Origin: an uncultured Lachnospiraceae bacterium
GTDB lineage: Bacteria; Bacillota; Clostridia; Lachnospirales; Lachnospiraceae
Assembly: GCA_947632555.1 (NCBI GenBank)
Contig: CANRPU010000009.1
Span: 46,059-110,058 of the forward strand
Direction: 5' to 3'
DNA length: 64,000 nucleotides
Position 1 is the first letter of the stretch, and each line of letters begins with the position of its first letter. Below are positions 18,381 through 30,224 of this stretch, piece by piece. The translations under genes were made by a program, and so were the position numbers. Below the pieces are notes generated by a model. It was not told the origin of the DNA and made no database searches. It worked only from the letters and a program-made list of their open reading frames with translations.

Positions 18381-18890
18381 ATGAATCAAAAGAAAGTTCT
18401 GTTTCTCACTCACGCGGCCATGACTGCCGCTCTTTATGTGTTGCTGACTTTTATCGCCAATCTGTTCGGCATCGCCTCCGGCACGATCCAGGTACGCTTT
18501 TCTGAAGCCCTGACCGTTCTGCCGTATTTCACCCCGGCCGCCATACCCGGACTGTTCGCGGGCTGCCTGCTTTCCAATCTGCTGACCGGCTGCGCGCTGC
18601 CCGATATTGTCTTCGGCTCTCTGGCTACCCTGATCGGCGCGCTGTTTACTTATCTGCTGCGCCGCAATAAATGGCTGGCGCCCCTGCCCCCCATTTTGGC
18701 CAATGCCCTGATCGTTCCCCCCGTACTGTTTTTCGCCTACGGTCTTGGCCCTCTCTGGTTTGACTTCCTTACCGTGACCATCGGCGAAGTTATTTCCTGC
18801 GGTATCCTTGGGATGCTGCTGCTGTTCACCCTTCAGAAATATGCCGCTTCAATATTCGGATATGGAACGGGATCGAAACCGCGAAAGTAA
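18381..18890 (+). CDS. queT: Queuosine-precursor ECF transporter S component QueT
   Basis: This 169-residue integral membrane protein is the substrate-binding S component of an energy-coupling-factor transporter for preQ0/preQ1. Five or six hydrophobic segments are visible. The family signature ASGTIQVRFSEALTVLPYF near residues 33-51 is well preserved. The ribosome-binding site AAGGAG is part of the presumed preQ1-responsive leader. The 3' end overlaps the convergent MATE gene by 65 bp, so the two transcripts could interfere. The shared energising module (EcfAA'T) is not in the window. Confidence 0.9.
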   Translation: MNQKKVLFLTHAAMTAALYVLLTFIANLFGIASGTIQVRFSEALTVLPYFTPAAIPGLFAGCLLSNLLTGCALPDIVFGSLATLIGALFTYLLRRNKWLAPLPPILANALIVPPVLFFAYGLGPLWFDFLTVTIGEVISCGILGMLLLFTLQKYAASIFGYGTGSKPRK

Positions 18891-20193
18891 GCAGATCGGC
18901 AAGCGCCTGTGTCAGCTGGATGCCGCTCAGCCCCAGCAGGTCCGGCAGAAGCAGTATCAGCGGAATGAAAAAAATCCCCTGCCGGCAGGAAGCAAGAAAG
19001 GTCGCGGGCGCCACAAAGCCCAGCGACTGGTAGAGCTGATTGACAAAGGTGGAATACCCGAGAACGGGAAGCGACACGCTCAGATACCGGAGCATCTGTC
19101 CTCCTATGGCGATGACCACCGTATCTCCGGGCCGGAACAGCCCGATCACCTTTCCGGCACCGGCGAACAAAAAAGCCGATGCCAGAACCCCGTAAAGCGT
19201 TCCCAGCAGAATGGCGGAATAAAAAGCTTTCTTTACGCGGTCGTAGCGTTTTGCCCCGAAATTATATCCCGCCACCGGCTGAAATCCCTGGCCGATTCCT
19301 ATCAGCATACTGCGCAGCAGCATGTAGATCTTATTCGCGATACTGACCGCGGACATGGCGGCATCCCCATACGGGCGAACGGCAAGGTTTAACAGGGTGG
19401 TCGCGGCGCTCCCGAGGCCCTGTCTGAATACAGTGGGCAGCCCTACGCGGAAAATGTTCAGATAATCCCCAACTCTGCGGCTCACCCGAAAAGGATTGAT
19501 CTCCACGATGGATTTTTTCAGCAGAAAAAAGGACAGCAGGACCAGAAACGAAAAAAACTGGCTGAGCATGGTGGCAACGGCCGCTCCGGCGATCCCCATC
19601 CGCAGCCCCAGAATAAACAGCGCATCCAGACCGATATTGAGGATCCCGCCGCTGCAAAGTCCTATCATGGAAAAGGCAGCTTTCCCTTCCGCCCGCAGAA
19701 TGTTATTCAGTACAAAGGAGGAACAGAAAACCGGCGCTCCGATCAGTATCCAGAACCCGTAATCGCACGCCAGCGGCAGCGCCGTGGCCGTGGCCCCGAG
19801 GGCATGCATGAAAAACGGCAGGTTGCTCAGCCCCAGAAGCATCAGCAGCACGCCTATCAGAAAAGCGGCGATAAAGCCGGAGGAAGCGTAGAGGTCCGCC
19901 TCTTCTTTTTTCTGTTCTCCCAGTCTGCGGGAGATCAGGCTCTGCGCTCCCATTCCGAATCCATAGCCCACCGCCTGGATGATCGACTGGACCGAATAGA
20001 CTACACCCACGGCCCCGGTTGCCGCGTTGCCGAGAGAAGACACAAAATAGGTGTCCGCCAGATTGTAAATGGAAGTGATGAGCATGCTGAATGTAGTGGG
20101 AACGGCCAGACGAAGCACCAGTCCAAAGACCGGCGCTTCCGTCATACGTCTGTATTCGGCATCGTTTTTATCAGTTGTATTTACAGCAGTCAT
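18826..20193 (-). CDS. MATE-family efflux transporter
   Basis: This is a 455-residue, roughly 12-helix multidrug/cation antiporter of the MATE (NorM/DinF-like) family in the cytoplasmic membrane. The N-terminal half has PVFGLVLRLAVPTTFSMLI and DTYFVSSLGNAATGAVGVV, and a repeat occurs in the second half (VGLPTVFRQGLGSAATTLL and VAGYNFGAKRYDRVKKAF), as expected for the two-lobed fold. Its start overlaps the stop of the large surface-protein gene upstream (ATGA), so it ends a three-gene operon with that gene and the interrupted methyltransferase. Its last 65 bp overlap queT on the other strand. Substrate unknown. Confidence 0.93.
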   Translation of the reverse strand: MTAVNTTDKNDAEYRRMTEAPVFGLVLRLAVPTTFSMLITSIYNLADTYFVSSLGNAATGAVGVVYSVQSIIQAVGYGFGMGAQSLISRRLGEQKKEEADLYASSGFIAAFLIGVLLMLLGLSNLPFFMHALGATATALPLACDYGFWILIGAPVFCSSFVLNNILRAEGKAAFSMIGLCSGGILNIGLDALFILGLRMGIAGAAVATMLSQFFSFLVLLSFFLLKKSIVEINPFRVSRRVGDYLNIFRVGLPTVFRQGLGSAATTLLNLAVRPYGDAAMSAVSIANKIYMLLRSMLIGIGQGFQPVAGYNFGAKRYDRVKKAFYSAILLGTLYGVLASAFLFAGAGKVIGLFRPGDTVVIAIGGQMLRYLSVSLPVLGYSTFVNQLYQSLGFVAPATFLASCRQGIFFIPLILLLPDLLGLSGIQLTQALADLLTFAVSIPFHIRILKRHISEG

Positions 20194-22751
20194 GCGTTAC
20201 CCTTTCCGATATAGGTAATAAAGGAATTGCCGTTCTCTTCCAGCCATTTGGCGGCATCGTTCCTGCCCATTCTCTCAATGCTCCCTTTTTCGGGATTCAT
20301 AAACAGCACATTATATTCATTGAACCCCACCAGCAGTACCGCGCCGCCATCCTTTAAGCAGGCCAGCACGGGGATATCCTGATTGACGTAATACAGCATG
20401 GCATCCAGGGAACAGCCCCCCAGTTCCAGTATACGGTCATTCTCCAGACTGCTTTCCAATATGGAACGGGCCGTTTCGCCTGTGGAAAGCAGATACGCGG
20501 AATTTTTCACGATCCCTTCATACAGCAGCATCGTATCCAGGCAGACAGCAAGGCTCCCTTTCTCCTCCGTCACGGCGGCCGCCTCGATCGCCATGATCTG
20601 ATTGCGCGCCGCGCGGTTTCCCTTGATCCACACATAGCCGCCTTCTTCATCCATGACCACGCCCGACCAGCTGTCCGCCAGGCTCACCGCCTTGGCGGGA
20701 TCGTAATAGATGGCGGTATTGCCGTCCGGTCCGTATACATAGTAGCGCTCCCTCCGGCTGTCTTCTTCTCTTTCTTCCGTATCGAGCAGATTTCTGCCGC
20801 CTTCATATACCACTTCCTTGGGCGTCAGTATCTGGATCGCCTTGGCGTCAATATTCTGGCTGACTTCGATCTGCACAAATTTTCCATAACTCTCGGTAAT
20901 GACGGCGGCGATTTTATTTTTTCCCACATCCGCCGCGGCATTGTTCATAATATAATCCGGTGAGGCCGCGATGTACGCGCCGTTCTCATCCCGCGTAAGA
21001 CGTTCCAGCGTAATCTGATTGTTCTGCAGGGAGCAGCCTTCGATATAAATGCCCTCCTGCTCATAGGACTTCAGTATCTCGCCTGCCGCGTTCCGGATAT
21101 AAACAGCATACATGGGAAACAGGATACCGCCCGAGCTGTCCTCCCGCACATCCTCTTTTCGCGCCAGTCCGTATACCAGATCTTCGCCCATAAAGCCCAG
21201 CGGCAGTATATATTCCCGGGGACCGGCATTTATCTCCACCCGTTCTCTGGTCCCCAGATCCATGAAGATCAACTGGCCCGCGGTATCGTAACTGCCTCCG
21301 TTCTGCCAGGCCAGCATTTTATTGCTGTCCGATACCCGCATACTCTCGTCCTGTTTTACTTCCAGTATCAGGCCCGCGGTCCTTTCCCTCAGATTCACTT
21401 CATATACGGCTCCGTTCAAAAACAGGTACAGATATTCCTCCCTGTTCAGATACAGCAGCCGTTCCACTTCCGCCCGCAGTATCCGGTATGTTCCGTTATA
21501 AGGGATATAAAGCTCTTCTTCGATGGTGTTCAGCGCGCTGTCATAGAAGCAGACCTGGATCCCCACTTCCCCTTCATGCCTTCCCCTGTTCATATATCCG
21601 TATACCGCGAAGTGGATATTTCCGCCTTCGTCAATATCCAGAACTTTAATATCATGCTGGTCATAAAGCGTTCTGGCATCCGCGTGCTCCATATCGTAAA
21701 ACCCGAAGACCACCGCGGCCTTATTGGTGGTGACATTATAACTGTAAAGTCTGTTCTGCATGACAAAAGCGAATACATTTCCGTCCCCGCTCTCATACAA
21801 GGGAAGGTCCTCCGGCGCCACTCCCAGCATGATCTTATCATTGACGTAGATATCGCTGTTCTCATTCAGAAGCGTATTCATATTCCGCACATAGTCCAAC
21901 AGGTAGATCCTGTCCGGCGTATAGCGCAGCCTGTAGTATTCCTCCACATAAAAGTAGGTTTTTTCTCCCTCCGCATCTGCCGTGGATACCAGATAATTTC
22001 CTGTGATACTGGCGGTCTGCGCCGCCAGCTCCGTTACATTAAAGACCGGTTCTCCCTCCGGTCTTACCGGGAGATTTCCCCAGGACACCTGGCTCAGGCT
22101 GCTGTGGATATCCACCCTGTTTAAGGTACTATTGTCCCCTTCCGCGTTGGTTTCCATATACCTGGCCAGATCCCGGACCGCTTCCTTATCAAAGCTCTTC
22201 TCATGAAAGTCCATGGCAAAGGCCAGTTTTTCCGCCAGGTGGAACTCCGGCGCCCACACGATCCTGGTATAATAGCGCAGGGTCCCTCCCTGTCCGGTCT
22301 GCAGCAGAAGTATCATAGCATATTCGGTGCCCTGCTCAATCAGATCTTTCACCGTTATAACGCCGTTTATAAGATCCGTCCCCCGCTCGTATTCGGTCAG
22401 CGTCGTGCTTTCGATCAGCCTGCTGCCGTCCACGCTTCTGATCTCATAGGAAATATCCGTTATTTCCTGCCCGTAGGCTTCTATCGTAAAATTGGCGGAA
22501 CGGCCTTCGTCCAGCGCGGTAATGGTGTCCCGCATACAGGCGGTATCCATCTCCTTCGCGTAGCCGTGAAGCTCATTGTAGCGCGTTTCTCCCATTCCCA
22601 TATACACCACGGGAAATTCCGCTTCCGGCATCTCCATGGTCATATCATGATTGCCCTTATTCATGATCCCGCTGATGACAAATAATGACGCAAAAAAGGT
22701 CAGCCCCAGAACGATTCCCTTTATGATCGCCTTCGCAACCGTTTTCTTCAA
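20190..22751 (-). CDS. Large membrane-anchored extracytoplasmic protein, C39-like C-terminus
   Basis: The predicted 853-residue protein has one N-terminal membrane anchor (GIVLGLTFFASLFVISGIM) and an otherwise soluble, presumably external body. The middle (about residues 300-750) has repeated beta-strand segments such as YLYLFLNGAVYEVNL and LVYGLARKED, suggesting a propeller-like array. The C-terminus (NQDIPVLACLKDG and VLLVGFNEYNVLFMNPEKG) resembles a C39-like papain fold. The position where the family usually has catalytic His (GHAV) reads GGAV, so it is probably not a protease. A TTG start with GGAGGAGG nine bases upstream is preferred over an ATG 45 nt further up, which lies inside the methyltransferase gene. 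No named family was recognised. Confidence 0.75.
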   Translation of the reverse strand: MKKTVAKAIIKGIVLGLTFFASLFVISGIMNKGNHDMTMEMPEAEFPVVYMGMGETRYNELHGYAKEMDTACMRDTITALDEGRSANFTIEAYGQEITDISYEIRSVDGSRLIESTTLTEYERGTDLINGVITVKDLIEQGTEYAMILLLQTGQGGTLRYYTRIVWAPEFHLAEKLAFAMDFHEKSFDKEAVRDLARYMETNAEGDNSTLNRVDIHSSLSQVSWGNLPVRPEGEPVFNVTELAAQTASITGNYLVSTADAEGEKTYFYVEEYYRLRYTPDRIYLLDYVRNMNTLLNENSDIYVNDKIMLGVAPEDLPLYESGDGNVFAFVMQNRLYSYNVTTNKAAVVFGFYDMEHADARTLYDQHDIKVLDIDEGGNIHFAVYGYMNRGRHEGEVGIQVCFYDSALNTIEEELYIPYNGTYRILRAEVERLLYLNREEYLYLFLNGAVYEVNLRERTAGLILEVKQDESMRVSDSNKMLAWQNGGSYDTAGQLIFMDLGTRERVEINAGPREYILPLGFMGEDLVYGLARKEDVREDSSGGILFPMYAVYIRNAAGEILKSYEQEGIYIEGCSLQNNQITLERLTRDENGAYIAASPDYIMNNAAADVGKNKIAAVITESYGKFVQIEVSQNIDAKAIQILTPKEVVYEGGRNLLDTEEREEDSRRERYYVYGPDGNTAIYYDPAKAVSLADSWSGVVMDEEGGYVWIKGNRAARNQIMAIEAAAVTEEKGSLAVCLDTMLLYEGIVKNSAYLLSTGETARSILESSLENDRILELGGCSLDAMLYYVNQDIPVLACLKDGGAVLLVGFNEYNVLFMNPEKGSIERMGRNDAAKWLEENGNSFITYIGKGNA

Positions 22752-22752
22752 A

Positions 22753-23556
22753 TCAACGTTCCTCCTCCAAAAGTTTCTGTAATGTGGTTTCCACATGCAG
22801 AAATTCCGTCACTTTGCGGACATCACCGCTCTTTACGCGCATCCCTTCCCTTTTTACTGCCCGTATCAGGAGATTCTTGGGGGTATGTTCCATATCAATA
22901 AACTCCAGTATCTGGGTATCATATCCCATTTCTTCCAGGAGATTGGCTCTCACGGCATCTGTGACCAGCGCGGAAAACCTTTCCTTTATCAGCCCGTACT
23001 TCAGGATCGGTCCCAATTCTCCGTTCCGGATCTGTCTGTTGACCTCGTGCTGGCAGCACGGTACCGCCAAGATGACTTTGGCATCCCATTTTATCGCCTT
23101 GGCCAGCGCGTAATCCGTAGCGGTATCGCAGGCGTGGAGGCTTACCACCATGTCCACCCTTCGGGCGCAGGTATAGCCCCCGATGTCCCCCTGCTCAAAA
23201 TGCAGGCCTGTATAGCCGTACTTTCCGGCCAGGGCACTGCATTCCGCGATCACATCCTGTTTCAGATCCAGTCCCACGATCTCCACATCATACCCCTGCA
23301 GTTCATGCAGATAATAATACATGGCAAACGTCAGATAGGACTTTCCGCAGCCGAAATCAATGATAAAGAGCGGTTCTTCACGGGGCAGTTTTTTCATCAC
23401 GTCTTCAATAAATTCCAGATACCGGTTGATCTGTCTGAATTTATCATATTTGGACCTTACCACGCGGCCGTCCGGCGTCTGCACGCCCAGCCCTACCAGA
23501 AAATCCACGGGGCGTCCCTCTTCCAGGATATACCGTTTGCTCCTGTTGTGCTCCAA
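22753..23556 (-). CDS. SAM-dependent methyltransferase, C-terminal part after an in-frame TGA
   Basis: This open frame encodes the Rossmann-fold methyltransferase half of a longer protein. Motif I is IIDFGCGKSYLTFAMYYYL, followed by IVGLDLK (acidic loop), VVSLHACDTATDYALAKA and VPCCQHEVNRQ, a conserved Cys-Cys-Gln-His block of a widespread but uncharacterised bacterial family. It is in the same frame as the upstream N-terminal part, separated by one TGA and 17 sense codons, so the ancestral gene was about 388 codons. A TTG (first codon used here) could restart translation but has no convincing ribosome-binding site. It ends 2 nt before the surface-protein start. It is either a nonsense-interrupted gene, a sequencing error or a readthrough case. 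Confidence 0.75.
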   Translation of the reverse strand: MEHNRSKRYILEEGRPVDFLVGLGVQTPDGRVVRSKYDKFRQINRYLEFIEDVMKKLPREEPLFIIDFGCGKSYLTFAMYYYLHELQGYDVEIVGLDLKQDVIAECSALAGKYGYTGLHFEQGDIGGYTCARRVDMVVSLHACDTATDYALAKAIKWDAKVILAVPCCQHEVNRQIRNGELGPILKYGLIKERFSALVTDAVRANLLEEMGYDTQILEFIDMEHTPKNLLIRAVKREGMRVKSGDVRKVTEFLHVETTLQKLLEEER

Positions 23557-23607
23557 AAGCGCGGGACTGCCCGGCTGCCCCTTTTCTTCCTCTGCCTGTA
23601 TCCGTTT

Positions 23608-23919
23608 TCATTTCACGGTCACTCTGCCCTTTTTGCTGATCAAAACCACTGCCCGGCATGTTCCGCCTTCCGCTTCCGCCTGCCTGAAATTTTCCTTCAT
23701 CAGCGCAAGCGCCCGCGCCGCGGTTTCCTCCGCCGTCCCATTATAATGAAACACTTTGTTTCCCCTGTACAAAACAGTCTGGAAACACAGCTGCTCTTTC
23801 AGCAAAAGCGGTCTGACCGCCGCCTTGCTGCCTGCTTCGGGGTGGATCGGATTGCTCAGGATCAACCTGCGCAGATTTTCGTTTATCAGTTCTTTCAGCA
23901 GCGCTTCCAACTCTTCCAT
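23608..23919 (-). CDS. SAM-dependent methyltransferase, N-terminal part before an in-frame TGA
   Basis: This 103-codon frame starts MEELEALLKELINENLRRLI and ends ISKKGRVTVK followed by TGA. The sequence after the TGA continues in the same frame as KRIQAEEEKGQPG into the methyltransferase half. As I recall the family, full-length relatives have this N-terminal domain fused directly through a lysine-rich linker. The stop falls in that linker, where Arg or Lys codons are expected, and a single CGA-to-TGA change would explain it. The ATG has only a weak upstream purine run. A promoter and a long inverted repeat precede it. Confidence 0.7.
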   Translation of the reverse strand: MEELEALLKELINENLRRLILSNPIHPEAGSKAAVRPLLLKEQLCFQTVLYRGNKVFHYNGTAEETAARALALMKENFRQAEAEGGTCRAVVLISKKGRVTVK

Positions 23920-23939
23920 GTAAGTATAGCCTCATATTG

Positions 23940-24021
23940 ATATAGTCATAGCTGCTTTCGGTCATTTCTCCGAAACGCGGCACTATGACTATATTGTACT
24001 GACTTTATCTCAAAACCTCAA
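23940..24021 (-). promoter_or_regulatory. Promoter with a 12-bp inverted repeat before the methyltransferase operon
   Basis: Minus-strand TTGAGG (plus 24016-24021) and TACAAT (plus 23993-23998) are 17 nt apart. A perfect 12-bp inverted repeat (atatagtcatag 23940-23951 / ctatgactatat 23983-23994) overlaps the -10 edge and encloses a smaller tttcgg/ccgaaa pair. It could be an operator pair or a 5'-end RNA hairpin. No T run follows, so it is not a terminator. Confidence 0.55.
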
Positions 24022-24447
24022 CTAAAATTTTAAAAAACCGCGTCTTCCTCCGTGTCTTCTCCGGTATATCTCGTAATAGATCAAAATCTGCGCCATATCA
24101 CCGATCCATTCCCATTTTTCCGGCGGATCCTCCCGTGGAGCTTCCTCCTGCCCGGGATCCCCCTGGAGGTTATCTTTCCGGGCGGCGTCTTCCTGTTTCA
24201 GTATGGCAACAACGGAATCTTTTAATTGATAAAGCTGCCATTTGTCCGGGTATTCGTCATAAATCAAACTGCCTTCGTAGTCCATTTTATCCAGGATATC
24301 GGATACCCTGGCCTGCAGTTTTTTCACCTGCGCAGGATAAAGCTGCTGCAGATATTCCAGATCCCGTCTGACGCTGTCTTCCTCCTGCATAAAATATGGC
24401 AGGGCACCGGACATATAAAAAGGCAGTATCCTGTGCTGATAATTCAT
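24022..24447 (-). CDS. Conserved-looking hypothetical protein, 141 residues
   Basis: The gene encodes a 141-residue soluble protein starting MNYQHRILPFYMSGALPYF. It is mostly helical, with an N-terminal block DLEYLQQLYPAQVKKLQARV and a segment LIYDEYPDKWQLYQLKDSVV, then an acidic low-complexity linker and a basic C-terminus (YEIYRRRHGGRRG). AGAGGA precedes the ATG. A longer TTG start two codons upstream is less likely. It sits between the ATP synthase terminator and the methyltransferase promoter. I recognise no domain and assign no function. Confidence 0.7.
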   Translation of the reverse strand: MNYQHRILPFYMSGALPYFMQEEDSVRRDLEYLQQLYPAQVKKLQARVSDILDKMDYEGSLIYDEYPDKWQLYQLKDSVVAILKQEDAARKDNLQGDPGQEEAPREDPPEKWEWIGDMAQILIYYEIYRRRHGGRRGFLKF

Positions 24448-24488
24448 CGACAATCCTCTGTTTTTCCTTTTTCATAAGATATGCAGGA

Positions 24489-24525
24489 GAAAAAAGAAAT
24501 GCCACAGGCTTTTCACCTGTGGCAC
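24489..24525 (-). terminator. Terminator of the ATP synthase operon
   Basis: A 9-bp stem (tgccacagg / cctgtggca, plus 24500-24524) is followed on the minus strand by a T-rich tract. It lies immediately after atpC. Confidence 0.8.
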
Positions 24526-24533
24526 GCATCCTC

Positions 24534-24929
24534 TTATTTCAATACGTTAATTCTGGCTATGGCGCGCAGCAGAGCCGCTTCCGCTCTGGCCATATCCGTT
24601 TCCGGGGTATTTACCCGCAGCCGCTCCTCCGCTCTGCGTTTTGCCGCTTCCGCGCGGGCCTCGTCGATCTCGTTCGGCCACTCTATGATCTCCGCCAGTA
24701 TGGTGACCCCGTCCGGCAGGATTTCCGCGAATCCCGCGTGCAGGGCGGCTTCCTTATCCGCGTCCGCCTCCGTAATGGTCAGAATGCCCGGTTTTATGAT
24801 GACCGTCATGGGAATATGGCCGGGCAGCACTCCGATCTCGCCTTCGGTAGTGTTAAACTCCACCATCTCCACATCCCCCTGGTAAAACACCCTGTCGGGG
24901 GTGATCACCCGTAATGTAAACTGTTCCAT
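24534..24929 (-). CDS. atpC: ATP synthase F1 epsilon subunit
   Basis: This 131-residue epsilon subunit of the F1 central stalk couples rotation and can inhibit ATP hydrolysis. The N-terminal beta-sandwich shows LRVITPDRVFYQGDVEMVEF and GEIGVLPGHIPMTVIIKPG. The C-terminal part is a helical hairpin rich in Ala and Arg (AEAAKRRAEERLR). It is the last gene of the operon, 8 nt after atpD, and is followed by a strong terminator. Confidence 0.95.
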   Translation of the reverse strand: MEQFTLRVITPDRVFYQGDVEMVEFNTTEGEIGVLPGHIPMTVIIKPGILTITEADADKEAALHAGFAEILPDGVTILAEIIEWPNEIDEARAEAAKRRAEERLRVNTPETDMARAEAALLRAIARINVLK

Positions 24930-24937
24930 AACCGCTC

Positions 24938-26362
<1,425 letters not shown>

Positions 26363-27223
26363 TTAGGTTATTGCGTTCGCGCCCGCGATGATCTCTGTCA
26401 GTTCCTGGGTAATGGAACTCTGTCTTGCCCGGTTGTACTGCAGGGAAAGGCTGGAGATCATCTCTTCCGCGTTGCCGGTAGCCGAATCCATTGCCTGCAT
26501 CCTGGCGCCGTTTTCACTGGCCGCGGCTTCCACCAGTCCTCCGTAGATCAGGCTGGTGATGTACTTGGGGATCAGCAGATTCAGGGCCTCCTCGTCTTCC
26601 ATCTCAAAATTCATGGGAGCGCCGGCGCTCTCTGCCCGCGTCCGCGCGTCTTCCGGTATCTCCACCGGCAGGAGGCGCATAAGCACCGGTACATGGGTCA
26701 CCGTATTTTTAAACTTCGTATAGGCCAGATAGATCCCGCTGATCTCTCCTCTGGAAAAGGCAGCCAGCAGTTCTCCCGAAAGCCTCATGGCGTCCGGATA
26801 TGCCGGTTCTTCCGCGATCTCCGACAAATCTTCCGCGATCTCATAGTCGGCTCTGGCCAGGGCATCCCGCCCCTTCTTTCCCACGGCGTAGATCACTACC
26901 TCGTCCCTGCGGAAATCTCCCCTGGTGATCAGTTTGACCACATTGGAATTGTAGCCGCCCGCCAGTCCTCTGTTGGAAGTCATGACTACTATCGCTTTTT
27001 TGCCCGTAGAGCTGCCGTTCAGATAAGGATGCCGCATACCCGCGGTTTTTGCCAGAATGGAAGTGACCGTTTCGTACATTCCCGTAAAATAATCCCGCGA
27101 GCGTTCCGCGTTCTGCCTGGCACGCTGCAGCTTGACCGTTGACACAAGCTTCATGGCCTTTGTGATCTGCTGCGTGCTCTGTATGCTGCCCTTACGGCGT
27201 TTGATATCCCGCATGGATGCCAT
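26363..27223 (-). CDS. atpG: ATP synthase F1 gamma subunit
   Basis: This 286-residue gamma subunit forms the rotating shaft of F1. The N-terminal helix MRDIKRRKGSIQSTQQITKA and the C-terminal helix block (ASENGARMQAMDSATGNAEE) match the conserved coiled coil that penetrates the alpha3beta3 ring. The Rossmann-like middle domain includes TSNRGLAGGYN. It lies between atpA and atpD in canonical order. Confidence 0.97.
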   Translation of the reverse strand: MASMRDIKRRKGSIQSTQQITKAMKLVSTVKLQRARQNAERSRDYFTGMYETVTSILAKTAGMRHPYLNGSSTGKKAIVVMTSNRGLAGGYNSNVVKLITRGDFRRDEVVIYAVGKKGRDALARADYEIAEDLSEIAEEPAYPDAMRLSGELLAAFSRGEISGIYLAYTKFKNTVTHVPVLMRLLPVEIPEDARTRAESAGAPMNFEMEDEEALNLLIPKYITSLIYGGLVEAAASENGARMQAMDSATGNAEEMISSLSLQYNRARQSSITQELTEIIAGANAIT

Positions 27224-27238
27224 AATGTATCACCCTTC

Positions 27239-28756
<1,518 letters not shown>

Positions 28757-28782
28757 TTAACACCTTTCTTTTATCGTCTGCG

Positions 28783-29331
28783 TTACCGCAGCTTAATCTG
28801 ATATAACTGTCTGCTTAAATTTTCCAGCTTTGTGCGGATACTGCTGTCCACCACTCTGTCACCGATGCGTATCACCATGCCGCCAATCAAAGCTTCTTCC
28901 ACTTCATAGTGGGTTTCAAAGGTCCGATACTCCGTGATCTCCAAAAGCCGGTCCTGTATCCGCCCTTTCTGCTCTTCGGACAGCGGAACTGCGGTTTTTA
29001 TGTAAACAATGCCGATCTTTTCCGCTTCCTTTACCCGCATGATAAAATAATCCAGTACGGAAGAAAACTGTTTGTAATGCTCCTTTCGCAGAAGCAGGCG
29101 CATTGTCCCGAAAATCTCCTGCCCGATACGGTTCTGCCAGACATTTTCCAGCGCCTTTTCCCTTTCTTCCACAGGAATGGCGGGATTTAACATCAGTTTC
29201 TCAAAATCCGGGCTGCCGGCCAGGATCCGCTTCACCTCTTCGGCTTCCTGCAGCAGTTCTCCTGCCCTGCCGTTCTCACACGCCAGTTCAAACAGGGCCT
29301 CGCCGTATACCTTTTCCACTAGCTTAGCCAT
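28783..29331 (-). CDS. atpH: ATP synthase F1 delta subunit
   Basis: This 182-residue delta (OSCP-like) subunit links F1 to the peripheral stalk. The N-terminal helical bundle begins MAKLVEKVYGEALFELACENG, and the C-terminal signature IGGMVIRIGDRVVDSSIRTKL is typical. It overlaps the end of atpF by 13 nt, so translation is likely coupled. Confidence 0.95.
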   Translation of the reverse strand: MAKLVEKVYGEALFELACENGRAGELLQEAEEVKRILAGSPDFEKLMLNPAIPVEEREKALENVWQNRIGQEIFGTMRLLLRKEHYKQFSSVLDYFIMRVKEAEKIGIVYIKTAVPLSEEQKGRIQDRLLEITEYRTFETHYEVEEALIGGMVIRIGDRVVDSSIRTKLENLSRQLYQIKLR

Positions 29332-29864
29332 GTATTCTCACCCATTTCCCGCAGAGTTTCGTCCACGAGCCTTTCCTGTACCGTTGTATCAATGGCGCCC
29401 GATACAACCTTTCCGGCCATCATGGATGCGATGGCGATCATTTCTTTCTTTACCTCATCCGCCGCCTTCTGTTTCTCCAGCTCCGCTTCTACGCGGGCTC
29501 TGTCCATAATGCGGGCAGCTTCCTGTTTCGCCTCTCCAATGATCTGCGACTCGTTGAAAACAGCCTTTTTCCTGGCTTCCGCCAGAATACCGTCCGCCTC
29601 TTTATGGATATCCCTCAGTTTTGCCTCGTACTCTTCCTTCATGGCCCTGGCTTCCGTCATATCCTGCGCCGCCTGCGCCAGTTCGCCGGCTATTTTTTCG
29701 CTTCTTCCCGACAGCATTTTGCGCACAGGATCAAACAACAGATAGGACATGGCCGTAAACAGCGCCAGCACCGCGATCATGGACAGTACGGAATCCGCCA
29801 CAAGCTGCCAGTCCAGGTCGAAAAGACGGGACATGGTTTCGCCGGATGTCAATAAGATCCTCAC
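29319..29864 (-). CDS. atpF: ATP synthase Fo b subunit
   Basis: This is the Fo peripheral-stalk subunit b: one N-terminal membrane helix (SVLSMIAVLALFTAMSYLLF) followed by a long Ala/Glu/Lys-rich helix for dimerisation and delta binding. A GTG start (VRILLTS) is favoured because GGAGG lies eight bases upstream; a TTG two codons earlier is too close to that site. The internal ATG at MSRLFDLDWQ is a possible alternative. Length from GTG is 181 residues. It lies between atpE and atpH. Confidence 0.93.
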   Translation of the reverse strand: MRILLTSGETMSRLFDLDWQLVADSVLSMIAVLALFTAMSYLLFDPVRKMLSGRSEKIAGELAQAAQDMTEARAMKEEYEAKLRDIHKEADGILAEARKKAVFNESQIIGEAKQEAARIMDRARVEAELEKQKAADEVKKEMIAIASMMAGKVVSGAIDTTVQERLVDETLREMGENTWLS

Positions 29865-29908
29865 CCTCAAAACCTCCTTTCTTTTATTCTTTCACAACAA
29901 AGAAAGCC

Positions 29909-30181
<273 letters not shown>

Positions 30182-30224
30182 TTATGAAATATAAAAATAT
30201 AAATTGCTACAGTACATTCAAAGA

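Noticed and set aside
23600..23610. Selenocysteine reading of the in-frame TGA in the methyltransferase
   Set aside because: The TGA is in a variable linker, no hairpin resembling a bacterial SECIS follows it, and no selenocysteine genes are nearby.
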